A stretch of DNA of 64,000 bases from Paludibacterium purpuratum (GTDB taxonomy: Bacteria > Pseudomonadota > Gammaproteobacteria > Burkholderiales > Chromobacteriaceae): the NCBI RefSeq assembly GCF_004363805.1, contig NZ_SNZP01000003.1:62001-126000 (forward strand). The letters run 5' to 3'. The translations under genes and the position numbers were made by a program. How positions within the stretch are numbered: position 1 is the stretch's first letter; every line of letters begins with the position of its first letter. This document shows, piece after piece, positions 37,248 to 46,557 of this stretch. Under the pieces are notes generated by a model that was not told where the DNA came from, searched no databases, and saw only the letters and a list, made by a program, of their open reading frames with translations.

Positions 37248-38615
37248 TTACGTGTCGCGTCGAAGCTGGTCAATTTGCGCTTCTTCGCGTCGGGCTTTGC
37301 GTAACAGCATGTAGCCCAATTCGCCATACAGCGCCTTGCGCGAGATGAGGCGCGATAGATTGGCGGCGATCAGCGCCGAAGCCATCAGCGGGATGATCAT
37401 GCTGGAAGAATCGCTCATTTCCATCACGATGACGAAACCGGTCATCGGTGCCCTGGTCATGCCGGAGAAGAAGGCCACCATCCCGAGCAGGATGATGGCG
37501 GTCTGCGGTAGATCCGGCATGAGCGACGCCAGATTGAGGCCGATCCCGGCGCCAACGGCCAGCGACGGCGCTAGCGTGCCGCCGGGGGCGCCGCTGATGA
37601 AGCTGATCAGCATGGTCAACCATTTGAGCGGGCCGTAAGCTTCGAGACCGTCGCCGCCTTGCAGAATGATTTCCCGCGCGCGCCAGTAGCCGGTACCGAA
37701 TGTGATGCCGCCCGCCATGATGCCGATGGCGGCGATGGCGATGCCACAGGCAATGGCGAACAGGATCGGGTTTTGCTGGCGCAAGCGATGGAATGGCCCT
37801 GGCAGGTTGGCGGACAGTTTCAGCATGATGCGGGCGGTCAAGCCGCCGATCAGCCCGCCGGCGATGCCGCAGACCGGCATGGCGATCCAGCCGTGGCGCA
37901 GGTCGAGCGTCACCGAGGTGATACCGAAATAGTTGTAATTGCCCTCCAGGCTCATCGCGGTCAGACCGGCGATGATCACCGACAGCAGGATGGTGGAGGT
38001 GGCGCGCTGATCGAAGGCGTGACTCATCTCCTCGATGGCGAACACGATGCCGGCAAGCGGGGCATTAAAGGCCGCGGCCACGCTGGCGGCGGCACCCGCC
38101 AGGATCAGACTGCGCGAGGTGCCTTCGTTCTTGATCGCCGCGCCGCGGTTGAGGCTGTATTTGATGGCTGCGCCGACCTGGACGATTGGCCCCTCGTAGC
38201 CGAAGGTGGCGCCGGAGGAGATGCCGATCAGCGTCAGCAACACTTGGCCTAAGGCCGCCTTGAGGGTGAGCAGTCGTTCGCGCAGCACCAGCGTGCCAGG
38301 GTGCAACGCGGCGATGGCCTGGGGGATACCGCCGCCGACCGCGCCGGCAAAGTATCGATTGAGCAGGAAGACCGATAGGCCCAGGCCGCATGGCGTGATC
38401 AACAAAGACCAGTAGGGCGAGTGGGCATAGGCGGCCTCGAACAGGATGTGCGCCCAATTGCTGCCGGTGGAGAAGACGAATGCCGTACAGCCGATCAACA
38501 CGGCGGCGAGCCAGATCGGCGCACGCCGGCGCCATAGCGCGGTCGACAGGACGAAGTGCCGCAGGCGGCGACTCACCTGTTGCCTGAGCAGACCGGCGAC
38601 ATGTTGATCAGGCAT
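37248..38615 (-). CDS. ClC-family chloride channel/exchanger
   Basis: A 455-aa membrane protein with the ClC fold. The anion-filter motifs are GGGIPQ (usually GSGIP), GYEGPIV (usually G[KR]EGP, gating Glu present) and GGTLAPSLAVGAG. The internal IEEM motif (AIEEMSHAF) keeps the proton-pathway Glu of the E. coli exchanger, which favours H+/Cl- antiport over a channel. There are no CBS domains. Likely role: chloride movement or acid-stress relief. Filter substitutions are conservative. Confidence 0.9.
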   Translation of the reverse strand: MPDQHVAGLLRQQVSRRLRHFVLSTALWRRRAPIWLAAVLIGCTAFVFSTGSNWAHILFEAAYAHSPYWSLLITPCGLGLSVFLLNRYFAGAVGGGIPQAIAALHPGTLVLRERLLTLKAALGQVLLTLIGISSGATFGYEGPIVQVGAAIKYSLNRGAAIKNEGTSRSLILAGAAASVAAAFNAPLAGIVFAIEEMSHAFDQRATSTILLSVIIAGLTAMSLEGNYNYFGITSVTLDLRHGWIAMPVCGIAGGLIGGLTARIMLKLSANLPGPFHRLRQQNPILFAIACGIAIAAIGIMAGGITFGTGYWRAREIILQGGDGLEAYGPLKWLTMLISFISGAPGGTLAPSLAVGAGIGLNLASLMPDLPQTAIILLGMVAFFSGMTRAPMTGFVIVMEMSDSSSMIIPLMASALIAANLSRLISRKALYGELGYMLLRKARREEAQIDQLRRDT

Positions 38616-38666
38616 GCGGCAATCGTCCTTTTCGAGGATTCGAATTTACTAATATTCTATGTTAAG

Positions 38667-39923
38667 TTATTTGCCATCCTTTGCCAAGATAACGGCAAAA
38701 AATCCATCCATGTTATCGCGCGCTGGGTTGATCGCTAGTGCATCGCCCATTGCCAGTGGAATCTTCAGCTCTTCGAGTGCCGTGCCTACCGGCACGATCC
38801 GATATTCCGGATGCGTGGAGAGGAAGGCATCGACGATCTGCTGATTCTCCTGCGGCAGCAGACTGCACGTCGCGTAGACCAGGCGGCCGCCGTCGCGCAC
38901 CAGGCGGCTGGCGCTTTGCAGGATCGAGAGCTGCTGTTGATTGAGTGCCGCCACCGTTTCCGGCGATTGGCGGAACTTCAGGTCCGGGTTGCGGCGCAAG
39001 GTGCCCAGGCCGGAGCAGGGTGCGTCGACCAGCACACGGTCGATCTTGCCGGCCAGACGCTTGATGCGCGCGTCGTTCTCGTTGGCGATCAGTTGCGGGT
39101 GCACGTTCGACAGGCCCGAACGTGCCAGTCGCGGTTTGAGGTTGGCCAGGCGCCTTTCGGAAATGTCGAAGGCATAGAGGCGGCCGGTGGAGGCCATCTG
39201 CGCACCCAAGAGCAAGGTCTTGCCGCCGGCGCCGGCGCAGAAATCGGCCACCATCTCGCCGCGGCGTGCGCCAACTAGCAGACCGAGCAATTGGCTGCCT
39301 TCGTCCTGAACTTCGATAGCGCCGCTCTTGAATAGCTCAAGCCGGTTGAGCGCCGGTTTGCCCTCGACGCGAATACCGATCGGCGAGTAGGGAGTGGCGC
39401 AAGCCTTGATACCGGCTTCGTCCAGGCGGCACAGCGCTTCGTCGCGCTTCATCTTCAGGGTGTTGACGCGCAGATCGAGCGGCGCGCTCTGCATCATGGC
39501 GCGGCCCAATGCCATCACCGCTTCGGGCGAGGCGTCTTCCAGTCGGTCGATCACCCACTGCGGCAGCTCGGCCTGAATCGCCAGATCGTCCGGCAGCGTC
39601 CGGGCCTTGAGGGTGGACAGCCATTCGCTCTCGCTGTTTTTCAGGCAGCCGCCAAACTCTTTGAGGTTTAGGCCGCGCACCCGCGCCAGGGTGGCGAGCG
39701 CCAGGCGGCGCGCCGTAATGCGGTCGGGCTCGATAAGCGCGCGCAGTTGCGACAAGCGGCGCAAGCAGGCAAAGGCGGTCTCGGCGATCAGATGCCGATC
39801 CTGGGCCCCCAGCTTGTTGTTTTGGTGGAAATAATTCGACAGCACGGCGTCGGCCGGGCGGTCGAAGCTGAGAATCTGTCCGATAACGTTTTCGATATGT
39901 CCCAATTGGGCGGCGTGAATCAT
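38667..39923 (-). CDS. rsmB: RsmB-type RNA (cytosine-5) methyltransferase
   Basis: A 418-aa enzyme of the Fmu/Sun family. An N-terminal NusB-like domain precedes the SAM-binding core (CAGAGGKTLLLGA). The two catalytic Cys motifs are DAPCSGLGTLRRNPD and YATCSLLPQEN. In E. coli RsmB modifies C967 of 16S rRNA; other paralogues in the family are possible. Its ATG overlaps the stop of the DUF3108 gene (ATGA), so the two are coupled. Confidence 0.88.
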   Translation of the reverse strand: MIHAAQLGHIENVIGQILSFDRPADAVLSNYFHQNNKLGAQDRHLIAETAFACLRRLSQLRALIEPDRITARRLALATLARVRGLNLKEFGGCLKNSESEWLSTLKARTLPDDLAIQAELPQWVIDRLEDASPEAVMALGRAMMQSAPLDLRVNTLKMKRDEALCRLDEAGIKACATPYSPIGIRVEGKPALNRLELFKSGAIEVQDEGSQLLGLLVGARRGEMVADFCAGAGGKTLLLGAQMASTGRLYAFDISERRLANLKPRLARSGLSNVHPQLIANENDARIKRLAGKIDRVLVDAPCSGLGTLRRNPDLKFRQSPETVAALNQQQLSILQSASRLVRDGGRLVYATCSLLPQENQQIVDAFLSTHPEYRIVPVGTALEELKIPLAMGDALAINPARDNMDGFFAVILAKDGK

Positions 39924-40972
39924 TTTTCGTGCTTTCTTGGTGTAGGTTTGGGCAGGTGCCACTCACTGTTGTCGTCGATGACGATGTCGGTGACGCGCAT
40001 GTCCAGTTTCATTCTAGAGTCCGAACGAATAATTCGGATGGGTTGATTGGCGAAGTCCGGCGCGAGCCAGAATTCGGTGGTGTCGTCATTGCCGCTGGCG
40101 CGGAAGACCAGCGCGCGGATTTTGCCGAAGCCGGTGTCGAAATCGGCTTGGCCGACCGGCGCCAGTGGGTATTGGTAGACTTTCTTGCCGGTGGTGATTT
40201 GTACCGGTGGCGCCTCGGCCCCTTTCAGCGCCAATTGATAGATCAGACTGAAGATGTCTTGGGCGCCGTGCTGTAGCGGGACTTGTTGGCGGTTGTCGTC
40301 GCCGAAGTCCAGCACTTGTTGTTCCCAATCGAAGTGGGCGTGTTCGCGCGGCTCCTCGTTGCGCCAGGCTGCATAGTCGCTGGGCTGCAGGCCGTGGCGG
40401 CCGATATTGCCGCTGGAGCGATAGCGCAGCCTGGGGCCGATGATCGGCGCGATACGGCTCTCCAGCGTGTAATGTGTGCCTTCGCGCTGCCAATCGATGA
40501 CGGCGATGCCGGCCATGAGCGCACCGTAGTACACCTGGTATTTGAGTTCGGCTGCCTTCGGGAAGCGCTTGAGCACGTGGTCGGGCAGCAGCCGGTTGTC
40601 GTCGTCCCCCTCCGCCAACGGAGCCGACGCGTCGTCAGGCGGGGTGGTTGCCACTTGATCTGTCGGTGCGGAGGCCGCTGCGCGGGCTTCGGCGCTTGAG
40701 GCGTCGCTGTGCGTCTTGGGGCTGGCGACGTTGCGTGGTTTGGCCGGCAGCGCGGCGATACGCATGCGTCCCGGAGGCGGGGCGCTCGGCGTGGGCGACC
40801 GCGCCGGCGCATTATCGAGTCGCATCGCGGTGAGCTTGATGCTGATGGGATCGAGCTTGTCGTCCGGCAGCGGCGCGAACGAGGGCAGCCAGCCCGATGC
40901 CATGATCGCCAGATGTAAGAGCAGCGATAGCAGCAGGGCCAGCGCCAGCGTGTAGCGCTTGGTGCGTTTCAT
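39920..40972 (-). CDS. DUF3108 membrane-anchored envelope protein
   Basis: A 350-aa protein with one N-terminal transmembrane segment (LALALLLSLLLHLAIMA), then a Pro/Ala/Ser-rich linker (about 55-140). The DUF3108 domain begins FPKAAELKYQVYYGALMAGIAVIDW and includes QQVLDFGDD. It probably lies in the periplasm. DUF3108 genes often sit beside purN in betaproteobacteria, but no function is proven. The start overlaps the purN stop (ATGA), which fixes it. Confidence 0.85.
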   Translation of the reverse strand: MKRTKRYTLALALLLSLLLHLAIMASGWLPSFAPLPDDKLDPISIKLTAMRLDNAPARSPTPSAPPPGRMRIAALPAKPRNVASPKTHSDASSAEARAAASAPTDQVATTPPDDASAPLAEGDDDNRLLPDHVLKRFPKAAELKYQVYYGALMAGIAVIDWQREGTHYTLESRIAPIIGPRLRYRSSGNIGRHGLQPSDYAAWRNEEPREHAHFDWEQQVLDFGDDNRQQVPLQHGAQDIFSLIYQLALKGAEAPPVQITTGKKVYQYPLAPVGQADFDTGFGKIRALVFRASGNDDTTEFWLAPDFANQPIRIIRSDSRMKLDMRVTDIVIDDNSEWHLPKPTPRKHEK

Positions 40973-41604
40973 TCGTCCGGGTTCGCCAGGGTGCCGGTTG
41001 CGCCGACATCGCCATGAACATAGACGCGGCCGTCGCGCCAAACCAGCCGGTCGGCGGCGAACCAGCCGATCACCTGCGGGTAGAGCCGGTGTTCCTGGGC
41101 CAGAACGCGGGCCGCCAGGCTCGTTTCATCGTCGTCCGGCAGTACCGGCACGGCTGCCTGGGCCACGATCGGGCCGTGATCGAGCTCGGCCGTGACAAAG
41201 TGCACGGTACATCCGGCCAGTTTGCAACCCGCCTCGATGGCTCGCCGATGGGTATGCAGGCCGGTGAAGGCCGGCAGCAGCGACGGATGGATGTTGAGCA
41301 TCCTGCCCTCGTAGTGGCGGGTGAAGCCGGCGCTCAGGATGCGCATGAAGCCGGCCAAGACCACCAGGTCTGGCGCGAATTGGTCGATCTGGGCCTGCAG
41401 CGCGGCATCGAAGGTTTCGCGCGAGTCGTAGTGCCGATGATCGACGACGCGGGTCTCGATGCCGTGCTCGCGCGCGAAGGTCAGGCCGGCGGCATCGGCA
41501 CGGTTGGCCAGCACCGCCTTGATCTGCGCGCCGGCGATGCGGGCACGCACGATGGCTTCCATATTGGAGCCGCGGCCGGAAATCAGGATGACGATGTTTT
41601 TCAT
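40969..41604 (-). CDS. purN: Phosphoribosylglycinamide formyltransferase
   Basis: A 211-aa enzyme of purine synthesis that transfers a formyl group from 10-formyl-THF to GAR. It has ISGRGSNMEAI at the N-terminus, the catalytic Asn-His-Asp set in MLNIHPSLLPAFTGLHTH and HFVTAELDHGPIVAQ, and normal length. It follows purM across a strong terminator, so its transcription may be separate or reduced relative to purM. Confidence 0.96.
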   Translation of the reverse strand: MKNIVILISGRGSNMEAIVRARIAGAQIKAVLANRADAAGLTFAREHGIETRVVDHRHYDSRETFDAALQAQIDQFAPDLVVLAGFMRILSAGFTRHYEGRMLNIHPSLLPAFTGLHTHRRAIEAGCKLAGCTVHFVTAELDHGPIVAQAAVPVLPDDDETSLAARVLAQEHRLYPQVIGWFAADRLVWRDGRVYVHGDVGATGTLANPDE

Positions 41605-41615
41605 GGGTATTGATC

Positions 41616-41655
41616 AAAAAAATGACGGCGCCGCGGGAGTCCTCCGCGGCGCCGT
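41616..41655 (-). terminator. Terminator between purM and purN
   Basis: On the minus strand a perfect 12-bp GC stem (41625-41636 with 41644-41655) and 7-base loop are followed, after CA, by seven T. A canonical terminator inside an apparent purM-purN operon. Confidence 0.88.
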
Positions 41656-41667
41656 GACGGACGGGAG

Positions 41668-42732
41668 TCAGCTTACCCGGGTCTGGTGCTCGGCGCCATC
41701 CCGTTGACGGATCTTGCCAATGGTATAGACCGTTTCGCCCTGTTGCGTCAGGAACTCGCTCGCGGTTTGGGCGTGCTCGGCGGCCACCACCACCACCATG
41801 CCGATACCGCAATTGAACGTGCGGTACATTTCCTGCGCATCGACGCCGCCTTGTTGTTGCAGCCATTGGAACAGCGGAGGCAGCGGCCAGCTTTGGGCGT
41901 CGATTTCCGCTACCACGCCATCCGGCAGCACGCGCGGCGTATTTTCGGTGATGCCGCCGCCGGTGATGTGCGCCATGCCTTTGACCGGCAAGTGCTGCAT
42001 CAGTGCCAATAGCGGTTTGACGTAGATGCGCGTCGGGGCGATGACCGCTTCGCGCAGCGACTGGCCGTTGGCGAACGGTGCATCCAGTTCGGGGTTGGCC
42101 CGTTCGATGATCTTGCGAATCAACGAATAGCCGTTGGAGTGCGCACCGTTCGATGCCAGCCCCAGCACCACGTCGCCCGGGCGGATGTCCTGGCCGGTGA
42201 TGATGGCCGACTTTTCCACCACGCCGACGGCGAAGCCTGCCAGATCGTATTCGCCGATCGGGTACATGCCAGGCATCTCGGCGGTCTCGCCGCCGATCAG
42301 CGCGCAGCCAGCCTGTTCGCAACCGGCGGCGATACCTTTGACCACTTCGGTGGCTTGGGGCACGTCGAGCTTGCCGCAGGCGAAGTAGTCGAGGAAGAAC
42401 AGCGGTTCGGCGCCTTGCACCAGGATGTCGTTGACACTCATGGCGACCAGGTCGATGCCCACGGTATCGTGGCGCTGCCAGTCGAAGGCCAGTTTCAGCT
42501 TGGTGCCGACACCGTCGGTACCGGAAACCAGTACCGGTTCGCGGTACTTTTTGGAAATTTCCACCAGTGCGCCGAAACCGCCGATACCGCCCAGCACTTC
42601 CGGACGCATAGTGCGCTTGGCATAGGGCTTGATGTTTTCGACTAGCGCATCGCCGGCGTCGATGTCGACACCGGCATCGCGATAACTGAGGGACGTGGGA
42701 TTCAAGATCTGCTCGCTTTCTTCACGTGACAT
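41668..42732 (-). CDS. purM: Phosphoribosylformylglycinamidine cyclo-ligase
   Basis: A 354-aa AIR synthetase. It has [18 protein letters not shown] at the N-terminus, the glycine-rich [38 protein letters not shown], and [16 protein letters not shown]. The start is uncertain: ATG 42732 (MSREESEQ) matches family length best, while ATGs at 42753 and 42759 lie within a few bases of a likely transcription start (TAAAAT at 42772-42777). No strong Shine-Dalgarno is present for any of them. Confidence 0.94.
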   Translation of the reverse strand: MSREESEQILNPTSLSYRDAGVDIDAGDALVENIKPYAKRTMRPEVLGGIGGFGALVEISKKYREPVLVSGTDGVGTKLKLAFDWQRHDTVGIDLVAMSVNDILVQGAEPLFFLDYFACGKLDVPQATEVVKGIAAGCEQAGCALIGGETAEMPGMYPIGEYDLAGFAVGVVEKSAIITGQDIRPGDVVLGLASNGAHSNGYSLIRKIIERANPELDAPFANGQSLREAVIAPTRIYVKPLLALMQHLPVKGMAHITGGGITENTPRVLPDGVVAEIDAQSWPLPPLFQWLQQQGGVDAQEMYRTFNCGIGMVVVVAAEHAQTASEFLTQQGETVYTIGKIRQRDGAEHQTRVS

Positions 42733-42913
42733 AGTTTGACGTCGAGCTTTCATCGGCATGAAAGCCGCTGTATTTTAACCGAATTTCGCTCATTGAGCAG
42801 GTTAATCTCCCGTCATGAGTCGTGAAAATGAGCTGGGAAAAAAACAAGGTTTCGCGAGTAGGGTGTCTCGGCGTAAAATCGAGGTCTGAACTTTCCTTCT
42901 TATACCTAAGATC

Positions 42914-43588
42914 TTGGATCAGCTCGTACTGGATTTAGCCCCCGTTCCCTTGCCGGTTTTCGATACCTTCGTCGCCGAGCGCAACCGGGAAGTGATCGCC
43001 GCCCTGGCCGACCCGGGCTGCGAGCGCTTTATCTATCTATGGGGCGAGGTCGGCAGCGGCAAGACCCACTTGCTGCAGGCCTGGATCGCCCATGCCGAAA
43101 CTTTGGGGCGGTCGTCGATCTATCTCGACGCCAAGGCGGAGCGTCTGCCCGATTTCGCGCGCGAGGCCAGCTTCATCGCCGTCGATCACATCGACGACCT
43201 CGATCCGGACGATCAAATCACGCTGTTCTCCATCTACAACTCGCTCAAAGATGCTGGCACAGGCTATCTGCTGATGGCCGGACGCAAACCGCCGATGGCC
43301 TTGGCGTTGCGCGACGACTTGCGCACCCGGTTGGGTTGGGGACTGGTGTTCGAGGTCAAGGCGCTGTCGGACGAAGACAAGCTCGCGGCGCTGCATGCCC
43401 ACGCCGCCAAGCGCCAGCTCGCCGTGGCCGACGATGTGTTCCGTTACCTGTTGACCCACTGGCGACGCGACCTGACCAGCCTGATCGCCATGCTCGACAT
43501 GCTCGATCGCTATTCGTTGGCGATGCGCCGACCGATCACCGTGCCGCTGGTGAAGAACGTATTGCAAACCACAAGAGCCCAGCCATGA
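42914..43588 (+). CDS. hda: DnaA regulatory inactivator Hda
   Basis: A 224-aa AAA+ protein that, with the DNA-loaded beta clamp, stimulates DnaA-ATP hydrolysis. The N-terminus starts with the clamp-binding motif QLVLDL at residues 3-8, which argues for the TTG start at 42914. Walker A is GEVGSGKTH; the Walker B region is AVDHIDDLD. A DnaA-like lid follows. There is no DNA-binding domain IV, which separates it from DnaA. A TAAAAT box at about 42874 may be its promoter. It overlaps the next gene by four bases. Confidence 0.93.
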   Translation: MDQLVLDLAPVPLPVFDTFVAERNREVIAALADPGCERFIYLWGEVGSGKTHLLQAWIAHAETLGRSSIYLDAKAERLPDFAREASFIAVDHIDDLDPDDQITLFSIYNSLKDAGTGYLLMAGRKPPMALALRDDLRTRLGWGLVFEVKALSDEDKLAALHAHAAKRQLAVADDVFRYLLTHWRRDLTSLIAMLDMLDRYSLAMRRPITVPLVKNVLQTTRAQP

Positions 43589-44250
43589 ATCTCGCGATTT
43601 TCGATCTCGACAACACATTGATCAGTGGCGACTCCGAAGCGGAATGGCCGCGCTTCATGCAAAAGCGCGGACTGCTGCCGCAGTCGCATCTGGATCAGAG
43701 CGAGGTCTACTACCAGCAATACCTGGCCGGCACGCTGGATCTGAAAGCGGCGCTCGACCATCAACTGGCGCACCTGGCCGACTTCAGCCGTACCGAACTG
43801 GAACAGTTGCACGCCGAATACATGGTCGAACGCATTTTGCCGATCATTCCCGGCAAGGCGCGCGCCTTGCTGGCCGCCCACCGTGCCCAGGGCGACCTGG
43901 TGCTGATCATCACCGCCACCAATCGCTTCCTGACCGCGCCGATCGCCCGAGAGCTCGGCGTCGAGCACCTGATCGCCATCGAATTGGCCGAGGATGCCGA
44001 CGGCAACTTCACCGGCCGTGCAGAGGGCGTGCTGAGCTTTCGCGAAGGCAAGATCGAGCGGCTGCATGCCTGGCTCGCCGAACGCGGCGAGCGCTTGGCG
44101 GATTACCGGCAAACCTTCTTCTACAGCGATTCGAAAAACGACCTGCCGCTCCTGTCGGTCGTCAGTCATCCGGTGGCGGTCGACCCCGATCCGGTATTGC
44201 TCGAGCACGCCGAGGCGCATGGTTGGCCGGTGATCTCGCTGCGCGACTGA
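43585..44250 (+). CDS. HAD-superfamily hydrolase, subfamily IB (phosphoserine-phosphatase-like)
   Basis: A 221-aa phosphatase. Motif I is FDLDNTLISGDS with the nucleophile Asp, motif II ITATNRF, and motif IV FFYSDSKNDLPLL. The long alpha-helical cap after motif I is typical of the IB subfamily. The substrate is unknown; similar proteins hydrolyse phosphoserine or histidinol phosphate. The ATG lies inside the hda stop region (ATGA), so it is coupled to hda. Confidence 0.88.
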   Translation: MNLAIFDLDNTLISGDSEAEWPRFMQKRGLLPQSHLDQSEVYYQQYLAGTLDLKAALDHQLAHLADFSRTELEQLHAEYMVERILPIIPGKARALLAAHRAQGDLVLIITATNRFLTAPIARELGVEHLIAIELAEDADGNFTGRAEGVLSFREGKIERLHAWLAERGERLADYRQTFFYSDSKNDLPLLSVVSHPVAVDPDPVLLEHAEAHGWPVISLRD

Positions 44251-44259
44251 GGATTGGGC

Positions 44260-45123
44260 ATGGACAAGTTCGAACAGCTGATCGGCCGTGCCGAAGCCGT
44301 ATTGGCGCGGCTGGAAACGCTGCTGCCGCCCGCCCCCAATCCGCCCGACTGGACCGCGTTAGCCTTCGTCTGGCGCCGCCAGGGCGCGGCCGGCTGGCTC
44401 GCAACCGTGCGCGAGCCGCACACTTTGCATCCCGAGCAATTGACCCATATCGATCGTCAGCGCGATCTGCTGATCCAGAACACGCGCCAGTTCGTGCTCG
44501 GCCGCCCGGCCAACAACGTGCTGCTGACCGGCGCGCGCGGTACCGGCAAAACCTCGCTGATCAAGACGTTGTTGCCGTTGTTCGCCGAGCGAGGCCTGCG
44601 TCTCATCGAAGTCGACAAGGGGCACCTGGCCGACCTGCCTATGATCGTCGACCTGGTGGCCGAGCGGCCCGAGCGGTTTATTCTGTTTTGCGACGATCTG
44701 TCGTTCGAGTCCGGCGACGATGGCTACAAGGCGCTCAAGGTGGCGCTCGACGGCGGCATTGGCCGCCGTGCCGATAACCTGCTGGTCTACGCGACCTCCA
44801 ACCGTCGCCACTTGCTACCCGAGCAGCAGGCCGACAATCTCGACACCCACGCCCGCGACGGCGAGATCCACCCCGGTGAGGCCATCGAGGAAAAGATCTC
44901 CCTTTCCGATCGCTTCGGCTTGTGGTTGTCGTTCTATCCGTTCGATCAAGAAGCCTATCTGGATGCCGTGACGGGCTGGCTCGCACATTTCGGCGTCGAA
45001 TTCGACCCGGTGGCCGAGCGCGCGGCACTACAGTGGGCACTGACGCGGGGCGGGCGCTCCGGTCGGGTGGCATGGCAATTCGCCTGCGACTGGGCCGGCC
45101 GCCGCAAAAAGGAGCGCAAGTGA
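44260..45123 (+). CDS. DUF815 AAA+ ATPase
   Basis: A 287-aa cytoplasmic ATPase with Walker A TGARGTGKTSLIK near residue 90 and a Walker B-like FILFCDDLSFE. A sensor Asn lies in YATSNRRHLLPE, followed by a DRFGLWLSFYPFDQEAYL lid. DUF815 proteins are widespread with unproven roles. The start at 44260 is preceded by GAGG at 7 bases; a TTG at 44254 is less likely. The TGA overlaps the following ATG. Confidence 0.88.
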   Translation: MDKFEQLIGRAEAVLARLETLLPPAPNPPDWTALAFVWRRQGAAGWLATVREPHTLHPEQLTHIDRQRDLLIQNTRQFVLGRPANNVLLTGARGTGKTSLIKTLLPLFAERGLRLIEVDKGHLADLPMIVDLVAERPERFILFCDDLSFESGDDGYKALKVALDGGIGRRADNLLVYATSNRRHLLPEQQADNLDTHARDGEIHPGEAIEEKISLSDRFGLWLSFYPFDQEAYLDAVTGWLAHFGVEFDPVAERAALQWALTRGGRSGRVAWQFACDWAGRRKKERK

Positions 45124-46070
45124 TGAGTCTCGACGCGAATACGCCGCGCATCATCGAAGTGGTGGCCGGCGTGCTGATGCGCCCGGACGGTAGCTATATG
45201 TTGGGCAGCCGGCCGGAGGGCAAGCCTTATGCCGGCTATTGGGAGTTTCCCGGCGGCAAGGTCGAGGCGGGCGAAAGCTTCGAACAAGCCCTGGCGCGCG
45301 AACTCGACGAAGAAATGGGCATCCGCATGTCGCGGGCCAGCTTCTGGTTGACGCGTGTGCATCACTACGAGCATGCCTCGGTGCGCCTGCACTTTTTCCG
45401 CGTCTGGGACTGGCAGGGCGAGCCGCGCCCGCTCGAAGGTCAGCGCTTTGCCTGGATGGCGCCGGGCACCGCGTCGGTCGAGCCGATGCTGCCGGCCAAC
45501 GGGCCGATCCTCAAGGCGCTGGCGCTACCGTTCGTCTATGCCGTCACCTGTGCCCACTTGCTTGGCGAAGCGGCCATCCTGCGACGGTTGTCGGAGCCCG
45601 ACGCACCGCAACTGGTGCTGGTGCGCGAGCCTGGTCTCGCGCCGGCCGAACTGGCGCGCTTTACCGCCGCAGTGGCCGAGCGGGTGCACGACTATGGCGG
45701 GCGCGTGCTGCTTCATGGCGACACACCGGAACTCGAAGGGCTGCCGGTGGACGGCGTGCATCTACCGGCGCGCCAACTCGCCGCCTGCACGGTACGGCCG
45801 GATGTTCCATGGGTGGGTGCCTCGGTGCATAACGCCGGCGAATTGGCACGCGCCGGCGAACTGGGGTTCGACTATGCGCTGCTCGGCCATGTGCAGCCGA
45901 CCGATAGCCATCCCGGGCAGTCGCCGCTCGGCTGGGAGGGCTTCGAGGCGATACGGGCAGCGACCACGCTGCCGGTCTATGCCTTGGGCGGTCTGAACAT
46001 GCGGGATCTGGATCTGGCTCAACGCCATGGTGCGCACGGCGTGGCGTTGATGCGCGGGGCCTGGGCATGA
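45123..46070 (+). CDS. Nudix hydrolase fused to a thiamine-phosphate-synthase-like domain
   Basis: 315 aa. Residues 10-135 form a MutT-type Nudix domain with the box GGKVEAGESFEQALARELDEEMGI, expected to hydrolyse oxidised nucleotides such as 8-oxo-dGTP. Residues 140-315 form a TenI/ThiE-like TIM barrel (DGVHLPARQL, WVGASVHNAGELARA, YALLGHVQPTDSHPG, PVYALGGLN). This fusion is common in beta- and gammaproteobacteria. The role of the second half, which lacks neighbouring thi genes, is unclear. It is coupled by overlap to both neighbours. Confidence 0.92.
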   Translation: MSLDANTPRIIEVVAGVLMRPDGSYMLGSRPEGKPYAGYWEFPGGKVEAGESFEQALARELDEEMGIRMSRASFWLTRVHHYEHASVRLHFFRVWDWQGEPRPLEGQRFAWMAPGTASVEPMLPANGPILKALALPFVYAVTCAHLLGEAAILRRLSEPDAPQLVLVREPGLAPAELARFTAAVAERVHDYGGRVLLHGDTPELEGLPVDGVHLPARQLAACTVRPDVPWVGASVHNAGELARAGELGFDYALLGHVQPTDSHPGQSPLGWEGFEAIRAATTLPVYALGGLNMRDLDLAQRHGAHGVALMRGAWA

Positions 46071-46489
46071 GCCGACGCCAGTGGCTGCTGTTCGGTGCGG
46101 CGTTGCTGGCGCTGGGGTTGGTCAAATTGGCATTGGTGGCTTGGTATCTGCGCGGTCATGACGATACTGCGGAAGAAACCGTGTCGTGCGCACAGGGGGC
46201 CGGCGATTGTCGGCTACCGGGTGGTGCCCGGCTGCGTTTCCTTGATCAGCCGAGGGCTGGACAGCCGTTTTCGATCGAACTATCCGGTGTGACGGCGGGA
46301 ATCGAACCCGCGGCCGAGTTCAGCATGCAAAGCATGGATATGGGTTTCAATCGTTACCGCTTCGTGCCGGACCATGCGGTGTGGCGCCTGCGCGCGACGC
46401 TGCCTGTATGCGTGAGCGGTCGGCGCGATTGGCAGATGACGCTGTTGCTCGATGGTCATCGCTACCGCATGCCGCTGCAGGTACGCTGA
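46067..46489 (+). CDS. Small membrane-anchored protein of unknown function
   Basis: 140 aa with one N-terminal transmembrane segment (LLFGAALLALGLVKLALVAWYL) and a periplasmic domain of about 110 residues. It contains a Cys pair (CAQGAGDC), a Met-rich stretch (SMQSMDMGFNRY) and a third Cys in LPVCVSG. Such features occur in periplasmic copper or redox proteins, but I do not recognise the family. The ATG overlaps the Nudix gene stop, so it is the last gene of the hda operon. Confidence 0.72.
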   Translation: MSRRQWLLFGAALLALGLVKLALVAWYLRGHDDTAEETVSCAQGAGDCRLPGGARLRFLDQPRAGQPFSIELSGVTAGIEPAAEFSMQSMDMGFNRYRFVPDHAVWRLRATLPVCVSGRRDWQMTLLLDGHRYRMPLQVR

Positions 46490-46510
46490 GACCGCCGGGT
46501 GCCTAAACGA

Positions 46511-46535
46511 CAACGGGCGCATGCGGCGCCCGTTG
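46511..46535. terminator. Hairpin between convergent genes
   Basis: A perfect 10-bp stem CAACGGGCGC / GCGCCCGTTG with a 5-base loop, between the end of the hda operon and the end of the minus-strand small gene. T runs are weak on both sides. Confidence 0.55.
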
Positions 46536-46557
46536 CAGGATGTCGACGCGACGAGCG

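Noticed and set aside
42772-42777. TAAAAT before purM as proof of a leaderless purM.
   Set aside because: The ATGs nearest to it (42759, 42753) give an N-terminus longer than the family norm, so the start cannot be fixed and I did not count purM with the leaderless candidates.
46284-46320. On the minus strand a sequence looks like the 3' half of a tRNA: a perfect T-arm GCGGG-TTCGATT-CCCGC followed by an acceptor-like end.
   Set aside because: No matching acceptor 5' strand, D-arm or well-formed anticodon stem is found upstream, there is no CCA, and the bases are accounted for as codons of the 140-aa protein. Probably coincidence.
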